From NCBI GenBank assembly GCA_937871285.1, contig CALMQS010000108.1:1-64000 (forward strand): 64,000 nt of DNA. Reading direction: 5' to 3'. This DNA comes from an uncultured Sphingobacteriales bacterium (GTDB lineage Bacteria > Bacteroidota > Bacteroidia > Chitinophagales > Chitinophagaceae). A program made the position numbers and the translations under genes. Below are positions 1-7,928 of the stretch, piece after piece. Under the pieces are notes generated by a model, which saw nothing but the letters and a program-made list of their open reading frames with translations, was not told the DNA's origin and did no database searches. Position 1 is the first letter of the stretch; the number at the start of each line of letters is the position of its first letter.

Positions 1-1
1 C

Positions 2-139
2 AACCAGCCGTTTGAAAAAAGAATTATTCTATTTTTACCGGACAGCAATGATTCGGATTTAATGCTATCTGCCTTTTCAGGTATTGCACAACGATGCTTA
101 TCTTTACACTATGGCAAAAAAAGAAAAGCCCATATTTAA
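2..139 (+). CDS. Possible 3' end of an upstream gene
   Basis: A reading frame is open from the window edge and stops at 137-139, overlapping the next gene by about 29 bases in another frame. Its last 45 residues (beginning NQPFEKRIILFLPDSN) resemble ordinary protein, but no family can be recognised. It may equally be a chance open frame; only the sequence to the left would decide. Confidence 0.22.
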   Translation, partial: NQPFEKRIILFLPDSNDSDLMLSAFSGIAQRCLSLHYGKKRKAHI

Positions 140-413
140 TAAACGTATTTTTTGGGATGTGGTATTTGAAAATATTGACTACGATGCCAAAGCCAATTTT
201 GTAATTGAACGGGTGTTTGAACGGGGTGATGTGGAAGATATACGCAACTGCCGGCGCTATTATGGCGATGAAAAAGTGACGGAAGCATTGTTGAATGCAA
301 AGTTCTTACCTGAAACCAGGATGTACCTTGCCAGTGCTGTAATCAATAAACCGCTTAAAGACTTCAGATGCTACACCTTGAGACAGTTAAACCCCACACT
401 TTTTCCTTATTAA
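111..413 (+). CDS. Small AbiEii partner protein (DUF6922-like)
   Basis: A protein of about 100 residues that begins MAKKEKPIFNKRIFWDV; an in-frame TTG at 84 is a less likely start. Short proteins of this kind, with an FWD motif, a region around FENIDYDAKANFVIERVFERG and a YYGDEKV segment, are commonly encoded just before AbiEii-family nucleotidyltransferases in Bacteroidota. They are assumed to be the antitoxin or partner. It has no signal peptide or membrane segment. It overlaps the next gene by 46 bases in another frame, so the two are very probably translated as a coupled pair. The DUF6922 assignment is from memory of the family and the role is inferred from the neighbour. Confidence 0.75.
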   Translation: MAKKEKPIFNKRIFWDVVFENIDYDAKANFVIERVFERGDVEDIRNCRRYYGDEKVTEALLNAKFLPETRMYLASAVINKPLKDFRCYTLRQLNPTLFPY

Positions 414-994
414 GGCAATTAATGGAAATACCCGTGTTAAAAGATTTTTCTTTAGTAGGTGGCACGGCTTTGACATTATTGTATGGACACCGCATGTCCG
501 TTGACCTTGACTTATTTTCAAATAAGGAATTTGCAAATGATGAAATCGTTGAGGCGTTGACGAAAAAGTTTGGAGATAATTTTATCATGGAAGAGAAACC
601 CCCTAGATTCGGAATCTTTTGCTATATAAATAATGATAAGGTAGATATTATCCGCCATCCTCATCCATTAATCAGAAAAGAATCGCTTATAGATGGAATC
701 AGGATGTTTTCAACGGAAGATATTATTGCTATGAAGGTGCAGGCTATTCTCGGCCGGGCAAAGAAGAAAGATTTCTGGGACATCGCTGAATTACTAAGCC
801 ATTATTCCGTTGATGATTTTATCAATTTCCACAGGGAAAAATATGCAAAACAAAATTTGTTAATAACCGTACCCCAGGCCCTCACCTATTTTGCCGACGC
901 AGAAGAAAGTGAAGATCCCATCAGCCTGAAAAAACAAAGCTGGCAAAGTATAAAAGAAATCATTGCCCAAAAAGTAAGTGCATACTTAGCCTGA
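368..994 (+). CDS. AbiEii/AbiGii-type nucleotidyltransferase (toxin-like)
   Basis: A 208-residue nucleotidyltransferase-fold protein. The active-site signature is clear: GGT at residues 31-33 followed by DLD at 46-48, which is the GG(S/T)-x(n)-DxD motif of polymerase-beta-like transferases. A later KVDIIRHPHPLI strand could supply the third carboxylate, and the KKKDFWDIAELL helix is typical of AbiEii. In AbiE systems this protein is the toxin, transferring nucleotides to tRNA or other targets during phage infection or stress. The usual AbiEi winged-helix antitoxin is absent; instead the gene overlaps the small upstream protein by 46 bases. That gives a compact two-gene unit of the kind found in defence or accessory regions. 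Function in this organism is inferred from the family. Confidence 0.85.
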   Translation: MLHLETVKPHTFSLLRQLMEIPVLKDFSLVGGTALTLLYGHRMSVDLDLFSNKEFANDEIVEALTKKFGDNFIMEEKPPRFGIFCYINNDKVDIIRHPHPLIRKESLIDGIRMFSTEDIIAMKVQAILGRAKKKDFWDIAELLSHYSVDDFINFHREKYAKQNLLITVPQALTYFADAEESEDPISLKKQSWQSIKEIIAQKVSAYLA

Positions 995-1015
995 TTGCTT
1001 AATATGAAAAATAAA

Positions 1016-1050
1016 GCGGTCGGTATGCGACAAAGGAGGCGTCAGACCGC
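1016..1050. repeat. Dispersed REP-like palindrome, copy 1
   Basis: A 35-base hairpin with outer arms GCGGTC and GACCGC and inner pairing of GCG with CGC across an AAAGG-type loop. Closely similar copies lie at 5234-5267 and 10401-10435, always intergenic and always after the word AAAATAA. The remaining sequence between 995 and 1238 shows no gene. Confidence 0.75.
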
Positions 1051-1238
1051 GATCGTACCAGGGCTTCCAACCTTTGGAAAGTTGGAAATCCTATGGACGA
1101 CATCATTGTGCGGCATAAGGTTTTAACCCAAAAATTTGCAGGTGGTAATGCATAGCGCTTAACCGGTTGCATTCCGATATGTATATAATAGTATATTGCA
1201 AATATTCTATTATATTTTTTGGAGTAATTCTTATAACA

Positions 1239-2441
1239 ATGCGTTTGTTTCTGTATATAGGTGTGGCGCTCGTGTTATCATTGCTGAATGTGAACTGCCA
1301 GTCTAATAAAAGGGATTCGTCAGCCTCATCCCAAATTGATCAAACGTATATAAACGATAGCATACAGCTCTATGCTTCTGAAGCTGTTAAAGTGCCCGCA
1401 TCCCGGCTTACATTTCCCGATGGCATCAGGCACGTTGTTGTGGAGCCAAGTAATGATAAGTATAAGTTTTTACATGACCCAGCAATCATTGCTCATAAAA
1501 GAGCGTTGATCGCGGCGTGGTACAATTGCCCATCGGAAGAGATTGCTGATGAATCCTGCATCAGGGCAAGAAGGTCTTATGATGGAGGAAAAACCTGGTC
1601 GGCAGTGGAAGTGGTTGCATCTGACAAAGAGAAAAAAGGAATTTATTATGTACCCGCACAATTGCTTTCTTTTAACGACGATTTGTATGCATTCGTAGGT
1701 AAAATGACGGGGCACGACCGTATCTTAAACACAACTACCTACAAATATGATGAGTTTCAAAAAAACTGGCAGGAGTTGGGAGAAACCGGGGCCTTGTTTT
1801 TACCGAATTGTATACCGGTTAAATTAAATAATGGTAACTGGATAATGGCAGGACGTGTAGCCTCTTCTCCGGGACAACTTCCATTAATACCGGCTGTATT
1901 AATAAGCCCGGTCGACAGCATTGAAAATACCTGGAGATTGGTTAAACTGCCTGCGGAATATAAAGAGGATCAATATCCGGAAACCACCCTCATTACCAGT
2001 GGAAAAACCATATATGCATTTGCCCGTGCAGATGGACCTGCCAATAAGCCGGATGTTTTTATCAGTAATAATTACGGCGAAAGCTGGACTAAGATAGGGT
2101 CTCATGATTTCAACGCTATTTCTTCAAAGCTGTATGCAGGAACTTTAAGCGATGGTCGTGGATATATAGTGTTTAATTATCTTCCTTCAGAAAACCTGGC
2201 AGATGATATTGAAGACAGAAAGGTACTTGCAATTGCCATTTCAAAAGATGCAGATCATCCTTTTTCCTTTTCCCGTATTTATAAAATACAGTCGCCTGGG
2301 CCGGGCAGGCCCATGCTGTCGCATTATCCCTGCGTTTTGGAAAATGAAGGCAATTTATATATAGTGTATACCGCAAACTTCGCCGGTGAAGAAAAGCGGC
2401 AATGTGAATTGGCCATCATACCGGTACAATCCCTGCGTTAA
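1239..2441 (+). CDS. Sialidase/BNR-repeat family exported protein
   Basis: About 400 residues starting MRLFLYIGVALVLSLLNVNC, a hydrophobic export signal ending at a cysteine (residue 20) that may be lipidated, although the -1 residue is Asn. Upstream in-frame starts would bury this signal, so 1239 is preferred; a GGAG lies 14 bases before it. Two Asp-box motifs are visible, SYDGGKTW (residues 113-120) and SNNYGESW (276-283), the turn signatures of sialidase-type six-bladed beta-propellers. The propeller suggests a secreted glycosidase or a carbohydrate-binding relative. The catalytic arginine triad and nucleophile Tyr of true sialidases cannot be confirmed from the sequence alone, so the substrate is unknown. 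It stands alone, with no polysaccharide-utilisation genes next to it. Confidence 0.75.
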   Translation: MRLFLYIGVALVLSLLNVNCQSNKRDSSASSQIDQTYINDSIQLYASEAVKVPASRLTFPDGIRHVVVEPSNDKYKFLHDPAIIAHKRALIAAWYNCPSEEIADESCIRARRSYDGGKTWSAVEVVASDKEKKGIYYVPAQLLSFNDDLYAFVGKMTGHDRILNTTTYKYDEFQKNWQELGETGALFLPNCIPVKLNNGNWIMAGRVASSPGQLPLIPAVLISPVDSIENTWRLVKLPAEYKEDQYPETTLITSGKTIYAFARADGPANKPDVFISNNYGESWTKIGSHDFNAISSKLYAGTLSDGRGYIVFNYLPSENLADDIEDRKVLAIAISKDADHPFSFSRIYKIQSPGPGRPMLSHYPCVLENEGNLYIVYTANFAGEEKRQCELAIIPVQSLR

Positions 2442-2500
2442 ATGAAAGCGATCGGTACGTGTACCAGGAGAATCTTTCAAAGGGCCGCTAAAGAAGATAT

Positions 2501-2573
2501 GCCACTAAGACTCAAAAACACAAAGTCCTAGTCTTCCCGTTTTATTTCCTTCGTGCTTTAGTGGCTTTGTGGC
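2501..2573. repeat. Inverted repeat of the GCCAC(T/A)AAG family
   Basis: The left part (GCCACTAAG near 2501 and CACAAAG near 2519) faces the right part (CTTCGTGCTTTAGTGG and CTTTGTGGC, ending 2573), forming a long imperfect hairpin. A related element lies at 39962-39993. It could end transcription of the sialidase-like gene, but no long T-run follows. Confidence 0.5.
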
Positions 2574-2622
2574 AAAACACTACTTTTTAGCCAGCCCCAT
2601 GCAGCTTATCTTTAAAAAAATA

Positions 2623-2794
2623 GGCATGCAAATCTGTTTACGCATGCCGGGGTCGTACCAGCTCCGGGTTACTGGTATTAAGCTCAGTCAACACTTTTAC
2701 CGTACGAAAACGAACACCGGTGTAATAAAAACGGACAACTTTCCCGGGTAAGATCAATTAATCCATTGATTACCAGTGAAATAAACTACTGGTT
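2623..2794. promoter_or_regulatory. Cluster of inverted repeats upstream of the first permease
   Basis: Three small inverted repeats precede the permease gene: GGCATGC/GCATGCC (2623-2629 and 2642-2648), TACCAG/CTGGTA (2656-2661 and 2672-2677) and TACCAG/CTGGTT (2771-2776 and 2789-2794). The repeated TACCAG half-site suggests an operator. The rest of 2442-2816 holds no convincing gene; a 60-residue open frame at 2569-2751 shows no protein-like features. Confidence 0.3.
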
Positions 2795-2816
2795 TATAAT
2801 TTGTGCCAGGAAAAGA

Positions 2817-5180
2817 ATGTTTAAGAACTATTTCAAAATTGCCTGGCGCAATATTACAAGACATAAAGCATATTCTATACTCAATATCGCAGGACTGTCT
2901 ATAGGTATGGCATGCAGTATACTTATTTTGCTTTGGGTACAGCATGAGTTAAGCTACGACCGCTTCAACAAGCATGCAGATGAAATATACCGCCTTACCT
3001 GTAATGCGGGTGATTTCAAAGCTGCCGTAAGCCCCGCAGGCATGGCGGAAGGATTGCGGGCGGAAATGCCGGAAATAGAAGCTACGGTACGTATAAGCAA
3101 GCCGTCTACCAGCCTGGTAGAAGTTGGTGACAAAAAATTCGAAGAGCATCGTGTTTTTTTTGCTGACTCCAATTTCCTGCAGGTGTTCTCCTATGCCCTG
3201 CTTAGCGGCGACCGTAAAACAGCATTAAACAGTGTTGATGGCGTATTGATCACCCGGGATATTGCAAAGAAATATTTTGGGAGCGAAGATGCTGCAGGTA
3301 AAATGATACGCATAAACAACAATGAAAACTTTATAGTAAAAGGCGTTTTGGCAAATGCACCATCAAATGCTCATTTCCGGTTTGATATTATTTTTCCTAT
3401 GGAAACCCTTGCCCGCACAGACTACGATCTGATCAACAAGGTTTGGGGGAGTTTTAATTTCTATACCTATATTCAGTTTCACAACAACTTCAACAAAGCA
3501 ACCCTACCCGGTATTATCAAAAAAATCCAGGCTATTCACAGGGCACATAATGGCGATGGACTCAAGGTGGACTTTCACCTGCAGCCCTTACCCGATATTC
3601 ACCTGCATTCCGATCTGCAGATTGATCTGCCCGGACAAGGAAATATCCAGTACGTTAACATTTTTTTTATAGTGGCTATCTTTATTCTCGCGGTAGCGTG
3701 CATCAACTTTATGAACCTTGCCACGGCCCGGTCGGCACGGCGTGCAAAGGAAGTAGGATTGAGAAAAGTTGTTGGTGCCAGCCGTTACCAGATTATGCTC
3801 CAGTTTTTGGGTGAAGCCATGATCATTGCCTTCTTTTCGCTGATCGTTGCTATCGGTATAGTGTACCTGCTATTACCGGTATTCAACACCCTGTCGGGAA
3901 AGGAATTGACTATAAATGTGCTCAAAGGAAAACTATGGATCAACCTTTTGATCATAGCATTCATCACCGGTATACTGTCTGGCAGCTATCCTGCTTTATT
4001 CCTTTCGGGATTTAAGCCGGTGAAAGTGCTGAAGGGAAAAGTTAAAGTGGCGGGCGCCAGTCTTATATTGCGAAATACACTGGTTGTTGCTCAATTTGTG
4101 GTAGCTATATTGTTGCTCACAGGTACCGCTGTAGTATACCGGCAACTGAACTTTATTAAAAACAAAAATCTCGGCTTCGACAAGGGAAACCTGCTGTATG
4201 TACCCATGACCGGTGAGCTATGGAATAAGCAACCGGCGTTGAGAGCTGCATTGGAACGAAACCCGCTGACCTCCGGTTTTTCAGTGATCTCTGATTTGCC
4301 TACTGCGCTCATTTCCGGAACTACTGATATAGATTGGCCGGGCAGAGATCCCAAATCGCAGGTAGTGATACCTTCAATAGATGTGGATGTAAAATTTATG
4401 GATGTTTTCAAAGTAAAGCTGCTGGCTGGTCGTGGTTTTTCCGCGGCGCTCACAACAGACAGTTCGAATTACATGATCAACGAAAAGATGATGCAGGTGA
4501 TAGGAATGAATATAGATAATATAGTAGGGCAAAACATCAGGTTTGGCGATAATAAAGGAACGGTGATAGGGGTGGTAAAAGACTTCAATTTTAAACCGTT
4601 GCAATATGCTATTGAGCCATTGGTACTAAGATTTAACAGGTACGGCGGACTGGTGATGGTGCGTACGCAACCCGGAAAAACGGAAGCCACTATAGCCGCG
4701 CTGGAAGGCATCAGTCGCTCACTCAATCCTTCTTATCCGTTTACCTATAGTTTTCTTGATAAGGACCTTGATAATTTATATCGTGGCGAGCAGCAGATGG
4801 GTAGCATATTTAATCTCTTTGCCGCGCTCGCTGTTTTTATTTCCTGTCTCGGGTTATACGGGTTGTCTGCCTTCATGGCAGAACAGCGTACAAAAGAGAT
4901 TGGCGTACGCAAAGTACTTGGGGCTTCAATATTCAATATCATATATCTTTTGTCTGCAAACTTTACGCGGTTAATATTGATTGCGATGTGTATTGCGATC
5001 CCGCTCTCGTGGATGGCTATGAGCAAGTGGCTTGACGAGTTTGCCTACCGGATTGATATCAACTGGACCATATTTCTTGCAGCCTGTACAACTGCATTAT
5101 TGATTGCCTGGCTAACGGTGAGCTATGAATCTGTTAAAGCGGCTGTTGCCAACCCGGTGAAGTCATTGCGTACGGAGTAA
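2817..5180 (+). CDS. MacB/FtsX-type ABC transporter permease, tandem copy 1
   Basis: A 787-residue protein starting MFKNYFKIAWRN, the usual N-terminus of the long Bacteroidota permeases; AGGAAAAG directly before the ATG favours this start over one 51 bases upstream. Order: N-terminal membrane helix (about 20-45), periplasmic MacB core domain, three membrane helices of a first FtsX domain (about 280-420), a second periplasmic domain, and a C-terminal FtsX domain with the conserved EQRTKEIGVRKVLGAS motif. The doubled MacB_PCD-FtsX layout belongs to the type VII (MacB) ABC superfamily, whose members couple cytoplasmic ATP hydrolysis to periplasmic movement of peptides, lipoproteins or drugs. No ATPase gene is adjacent. 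It is the first of three homologous genes in a row. Confidence 0.92.
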   Translation: MFKNYFKIAWRNITRHKAYSILNIAGLSIGMACSILILLWVQHELSYDRFNKHADEIYRLTCNAGDFKAAVSPAGMAEGLRAEMPEIEATVRISKPSTSLVEVGDKKFEEHRVFFADSNFLQVFSYALLSGDRKTALNSVDGVLITRDIAKKYFGSEDAAGKMIRINNNENFIVKGVLANAPSNAHFRFDIIFPMETLARTDYDLINKVWGSFNFYTYIQFHNNFNKATLPGIIKKIQAIHRAHNGDGLKVDFHLQPLPDIHLHSDLQIDLPGQGNIQYVNIFFIVAIFILAVACINFMNLATARSARRAKEVGLRKVVGASRYQIMLQFLGEAMIIAFFSLIVAIGIVYLLLPVFNTLSGKELTINVLKGKLWINLLIIAFITGILSGSYPALFLSGFKPVKVLKGKVKVAGASLILRNTLVVAQFVVAILLLTGTAVVYRQLNFIKNKNLGFDKGNLLYVPMTGELWNKQPALRAALERNPLTSGFSVISDLPTALISGTTDIDWPGRDPKSQVVIPSIDVDVKFMDVFKVKLLAGRGFSAALTTDSSNYMINEKMMQVIGMNIDNIVGQNIRFGDNKGTVIGVVKDFNFKPLQYAIEPLVLRFNRYGGLVMVRTQPGKTEATIAALEGISRSLNPSYPFTYSFLDKDLDNLYRGEQQMGSIFNLFAALAVFISCLGLYGLSAFMAEQRTKEIGVRKVLGASIFNIIYLLSANFTRLILIAMCIAIPLSWMAMSKWLDEFAYRIDINWTIFLAACTTALLIAWLTVSYESVKAAVANPVKSLRTE

Positions 5181-5233
5181 TACAAATGTGGGAAAGGTGA
5201 AAATGTGAAAAATGTGGAAATGTGAAAATAAAA

Positions 5234-5267
5234 GCGGTCGGTACGCGACGAAGGAGCGTCAGACCGC
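5234..5267. repeat. Dispersed REP-like palindrome, copy 2
   Basis: A 34-base hairpin with arms GCGGTC/GACCGC and ACGC/GCGT. It sits within a tract of repeated AAATGTG words (about 5184-5312) after the first permease gene. Confidence 0.75.
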
Positions 5268-5292
5268 GGGATAATGAGAAATGTGGAAGTGT

Positions 5293-5386
5293 GCAAATGT
5301 GGCAAATGTGAAATGAACAGCAGGTGAAAATCATAAATCAATAAACTTGTCCGCCGGGGCGGATCAGCAATCATAAATGACGCTTT
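5293..5386. repeat. 94-base spacer repeat before permease 2
   Basis: This stretch is identical, apart from one base, to 7835-7928, immediately upstream of the third permease. It contains the palindrome TCCGCCGGGGCGGA (5350-5363), also found at 62512-62525. The copies run up to the two start codons and the similarity continues into the genes, which suggests tandem duplication including the upstream region. Confidence 0.9.
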
Positions 5387-7807
5387 ATGTTTAAAAATTA
5401 TCTCAAAACCGCATGGCGGCATCTTAAAAAAAACAAATTGCATTCGATCCTTCATATCACGGGACTGACTGTTGCCCTTACAAGCGTTATACTTTCAATA
5501 CTATACTATAAAGACGAGCACAGCTTCGACACTTTTCATGCGAACAATCCATACCTGTACCGTATCAATACAACTTATATTGACAATAAAACCGGTCAAA
5601 AACACGAAAGTGGCGGTACTGCACAGGTTCAGGGTCCTGCCTTTAAGGACCAATTGCCTGAAATAACAGCATATACAAGGATATGGGGCGGAGATATTAT
5701 TGAAAATGTGAAATCCGGCGATAAAGCATTTAACCTCGGTACGGCATTCGTTGATTCAACGTTCTTTAACGTATTTTCCTTCCCGCTTTTACATGGCAAC
5801 CCCACCACAGCGCTCCACGATAAATATGCTGCCGTTATAACTGAGAAAACAGCATTGAAATTTTTTGGAAGCACCAATGTAATAGGTAAAAGAATTGAAG
5901 TAGCAGATAATCCGGATTCTCTCTTCGCCTCATTTACAGTTACGGGTGTAGCCAAAGATCCACCTTCCAACTCCTCTATACAGTTTGATATATTGCTTCC
6001 CTTCACCTACCTGAAAGTTTTATTTAATGACGACACATGGCTTAATGCCTACCTCGGCACTTTTGTAGTATTGCATCCGGCCACGGAGATAAAAGCGCTC
6101 GAAAAAAAATTCAATGCTATACATGATGCCAATGCCGGAGAACAATTACGAAGAGCAAAAGAAAACGGAGAATTTGACAAACAGACCTATTATACCCTGC
6201 AGCCTTTTACCGAAGTGTATTTGAATCGCCTGACTTCTTCAATCCTGGGTCGCAAAGACGGAACAGGCCACGGGAGTGACATCGTATATTCTTATTTTCT
6301 TTTGGGGATATCATTCTTCATATTATTGATGGCTTCAATTAATTTTATCAACTTAAGTATCGGGAGTTCGTTAAAACGAGCTAAGGAAATCGGCGTCCGG
6401 AAAATTACGGGGGGCAGTAAAAAGCAAATCATCGTCCAGTTTTTGACTGAATCTTCCATTATTTGCCTTCTCTCGCTTTTAGTAGCCATTGCGCTTGCAA
6501 GCGCTGTGTTACCCTTTTTCAACCAGTTAGCAGGCAAGCATTTATCTCTCTCCCTGCTACAGGATGGCAGTTTGTTTTTTTATCTTGGTTGTTTACTGAT
6601 TGTTAATATAGCGATTGCGGGATTGTATCCCGCGTTTGTACTTTCGGGGTTCAAACCAAAGGAAGTGTTGTACAATAAACAAACCCTGTCTGGTCATAAC
6701 TGGCTTGGAAAAGGGCTGGTGGTTTTCCAGTTTTCATTATCGGTTTGCCTCATTATTTCTTCTATAGTGTATTACAGGCAAATGGATTTTATTAGAACAA
6801 AGGAACTGGGTTACAATCCATCCAATATTATCCGTGTTGAAATACCACCACGAAGAGATACCAGGTCTATTTATAACCAATTTAAAAATGATCTGACAAA
6901 AGAACCCGGCATTGAGCAGATACTGTTTGAAACAAACCTGTATGGCGATCATAAAATAGCTGTTAATAATAAAAATGTGAAAAGTCATATCAGGATGATT
7001 GATGAATCCTATATACCACTGCTTGATATTGAGATGAAAGAGGGCAGAAATTTTTCAAAAGATTTTGGAATGGATAAAACGGGTGCCGCAATTGTAAATG
7101 AAGCTTTTGTAAGGGCGGCCGACTTAAAAGATCCTGTTGATGCTCAAATCAAAACAGCTAATTGGATTGCAAAGCAGCCGTTAACCATTGTTGGCGTTGT
7201 AAAGGATTATCACCACAGTTCTTTAAAACAGGCCATCCAGCCAATGGTTTTTACTATGAGTGACACATCATCAGGTACCGTATTGCTGAAAATCAACAAA
7301 GCAAGATATGCAACATCGCTGGCAGCAATTGAAAAAATATATAAGCAGGTGGTACCGGGCTCGGAATACACCTATGATTTCTGGGATGACCTGAATGCGA
7401 AGGAATATAAGCAAGAGTTGAAATGGCAGAAAATAATTGTTATCGCCACAGCTTTGTCCATCCTGATATGCTGCCTTGGTTTGTTTGGTCTTACCAACCT
7501 GTCTACCCGTCAGCGAACAAAAGAAATCGGAATACGGAAAGTGCTTGGCGCTTCTGTTGCATCAATCGCTTCATTGCTTTCAAAAGATTTTTTAAAATTA
7601 GTCGTCATTGGTTTTTTGATCGCCTCACCAGTTGCCTGGTGGATAATGAACAACTGGTTGCACGATTTCCCCTACAGGATTGATATAAGCTGGCAGGTCT
7701 TTCTGATTGGGGGAGTGATAACCGTGTTTATTGCCATTGCTACGGTAAGCTTCCAGGCCATAAAAGCGGCGGCGGCGAGCCCGGTGAAAGCATTGCGAAG
7801 CGAATAG
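5387..7807 (+). CDS. MacB/FtsX-type ABC transporter permease, tandem copy 2
   Basis: An 806-residue paralogue of its neighbours, starting MFKNYLKTAWRH. It keeps the family plan: N-terminal membrane helix, MacB-type periplasmic domain, central FtsX domain (motif RAKEIGVRKITGGS), second periplasmic domain and C-terminal FtsX domain (motif RQRTKEIGIRKVLGAS). It lacks its own ATPase and presumably works with a nucleotide-binding protein encoded elsewhere. Substrate unknown. Preceded by the 94-base spacer repeat shared with copy 3. Confidence 0.92.
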   Translation: MFKNYLKTAWRHLKKNKLHSILHITGLTVALTSVILSILYYKDEHSFDTFHANNPYLYRINTTYIDNKTGQKHESGGTAQVQGPAFKDQLPEITAYTRIWGGDIIENVKSGDKAFNLGTAFVDSTFFNVFSFPLLHGNPTTALHDKYAAVITEKTALKFFGSTNVIGKRIEVADNPDSLFASFTVTGVAKDPPSNSSIQFDILLPFTYLKVLFNDDTWLNAYLGTFVVLHPATEIKALEKKFNAIHDANAGEQLRRAKENGEFDKQTYYTLQPFTEVYLNRLTSSILGRKDGTGHGSDIVYSYFLLGISFFILLMASINFINLSIGSSLKRAKEIGVRKITGGSKKQIIVQFLTESSIICLLSLLVAIALASAVLPFFNQLAGKHLSLSLLQDGSLFFYLGCLLIVNIAIAGLYPAFVLSGFKPKEVLYNKQTLSGHNWLGKGLVVFQFSLSVCLIISSIVYYRQMDFIRTKELGYNPSNIIRVEIPPRRDTRSIYNQFKNDLTKEPGIEQILFETNLYGDHKIAVNNKNVKSHIRMIDESYIPLLDIEMKEGRNFSKDFGMDKTGAAIVNEAFVRAADLKDPVDAQIKTANWIAKQPLTIVGVVKDYHHSSLKQAIQPMVFTMSDTSSGTVLLKINKARYATSLAAIEKIYKQVVPGSEYTYDFWDDLNAKEYKQELKWQKIIVIATALSILICCLGLFGLTNLSTRQRTKEIGIRKVLGASVASIASLLSKDFLKLVVIGFLIASPVAWWIMNNWLHDFPYRIDISWQVFLIGGVITVFIAIATVSFQAIKAAAASPVKALRSE

Positions 7808-7834
7808 CGAAGTAATACAAATGTGAGAAATGTG

Positions 7835-7928
7835 GCAAATGTGGCAAATGTGAAATGAACAGCAGGTGAAAATCATAAATCAATAAACTTGTCCGCCGGG
7901 GCGGATCAGCAATCATAAATAACGCTTT
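7835..7928. repeat. 94-base spacer repeat before permease 3
   Basis: Second copy of the spacer at 5293-5386, with the palindrome TCCGCCGGGGCGGA at 7892-7905 and several AAATGTG words just before it. The single difference lies eight bases from the palindrome-distal end (A for G). Confidence 0.9.

Noticed and set aside
2569..2751. 60-residue open frame between the sialidase-like and permease genes
   Set aside because: No family resemblance, no ribosome-binding site, and it crosses inverted repeats; more likely a chance frame.
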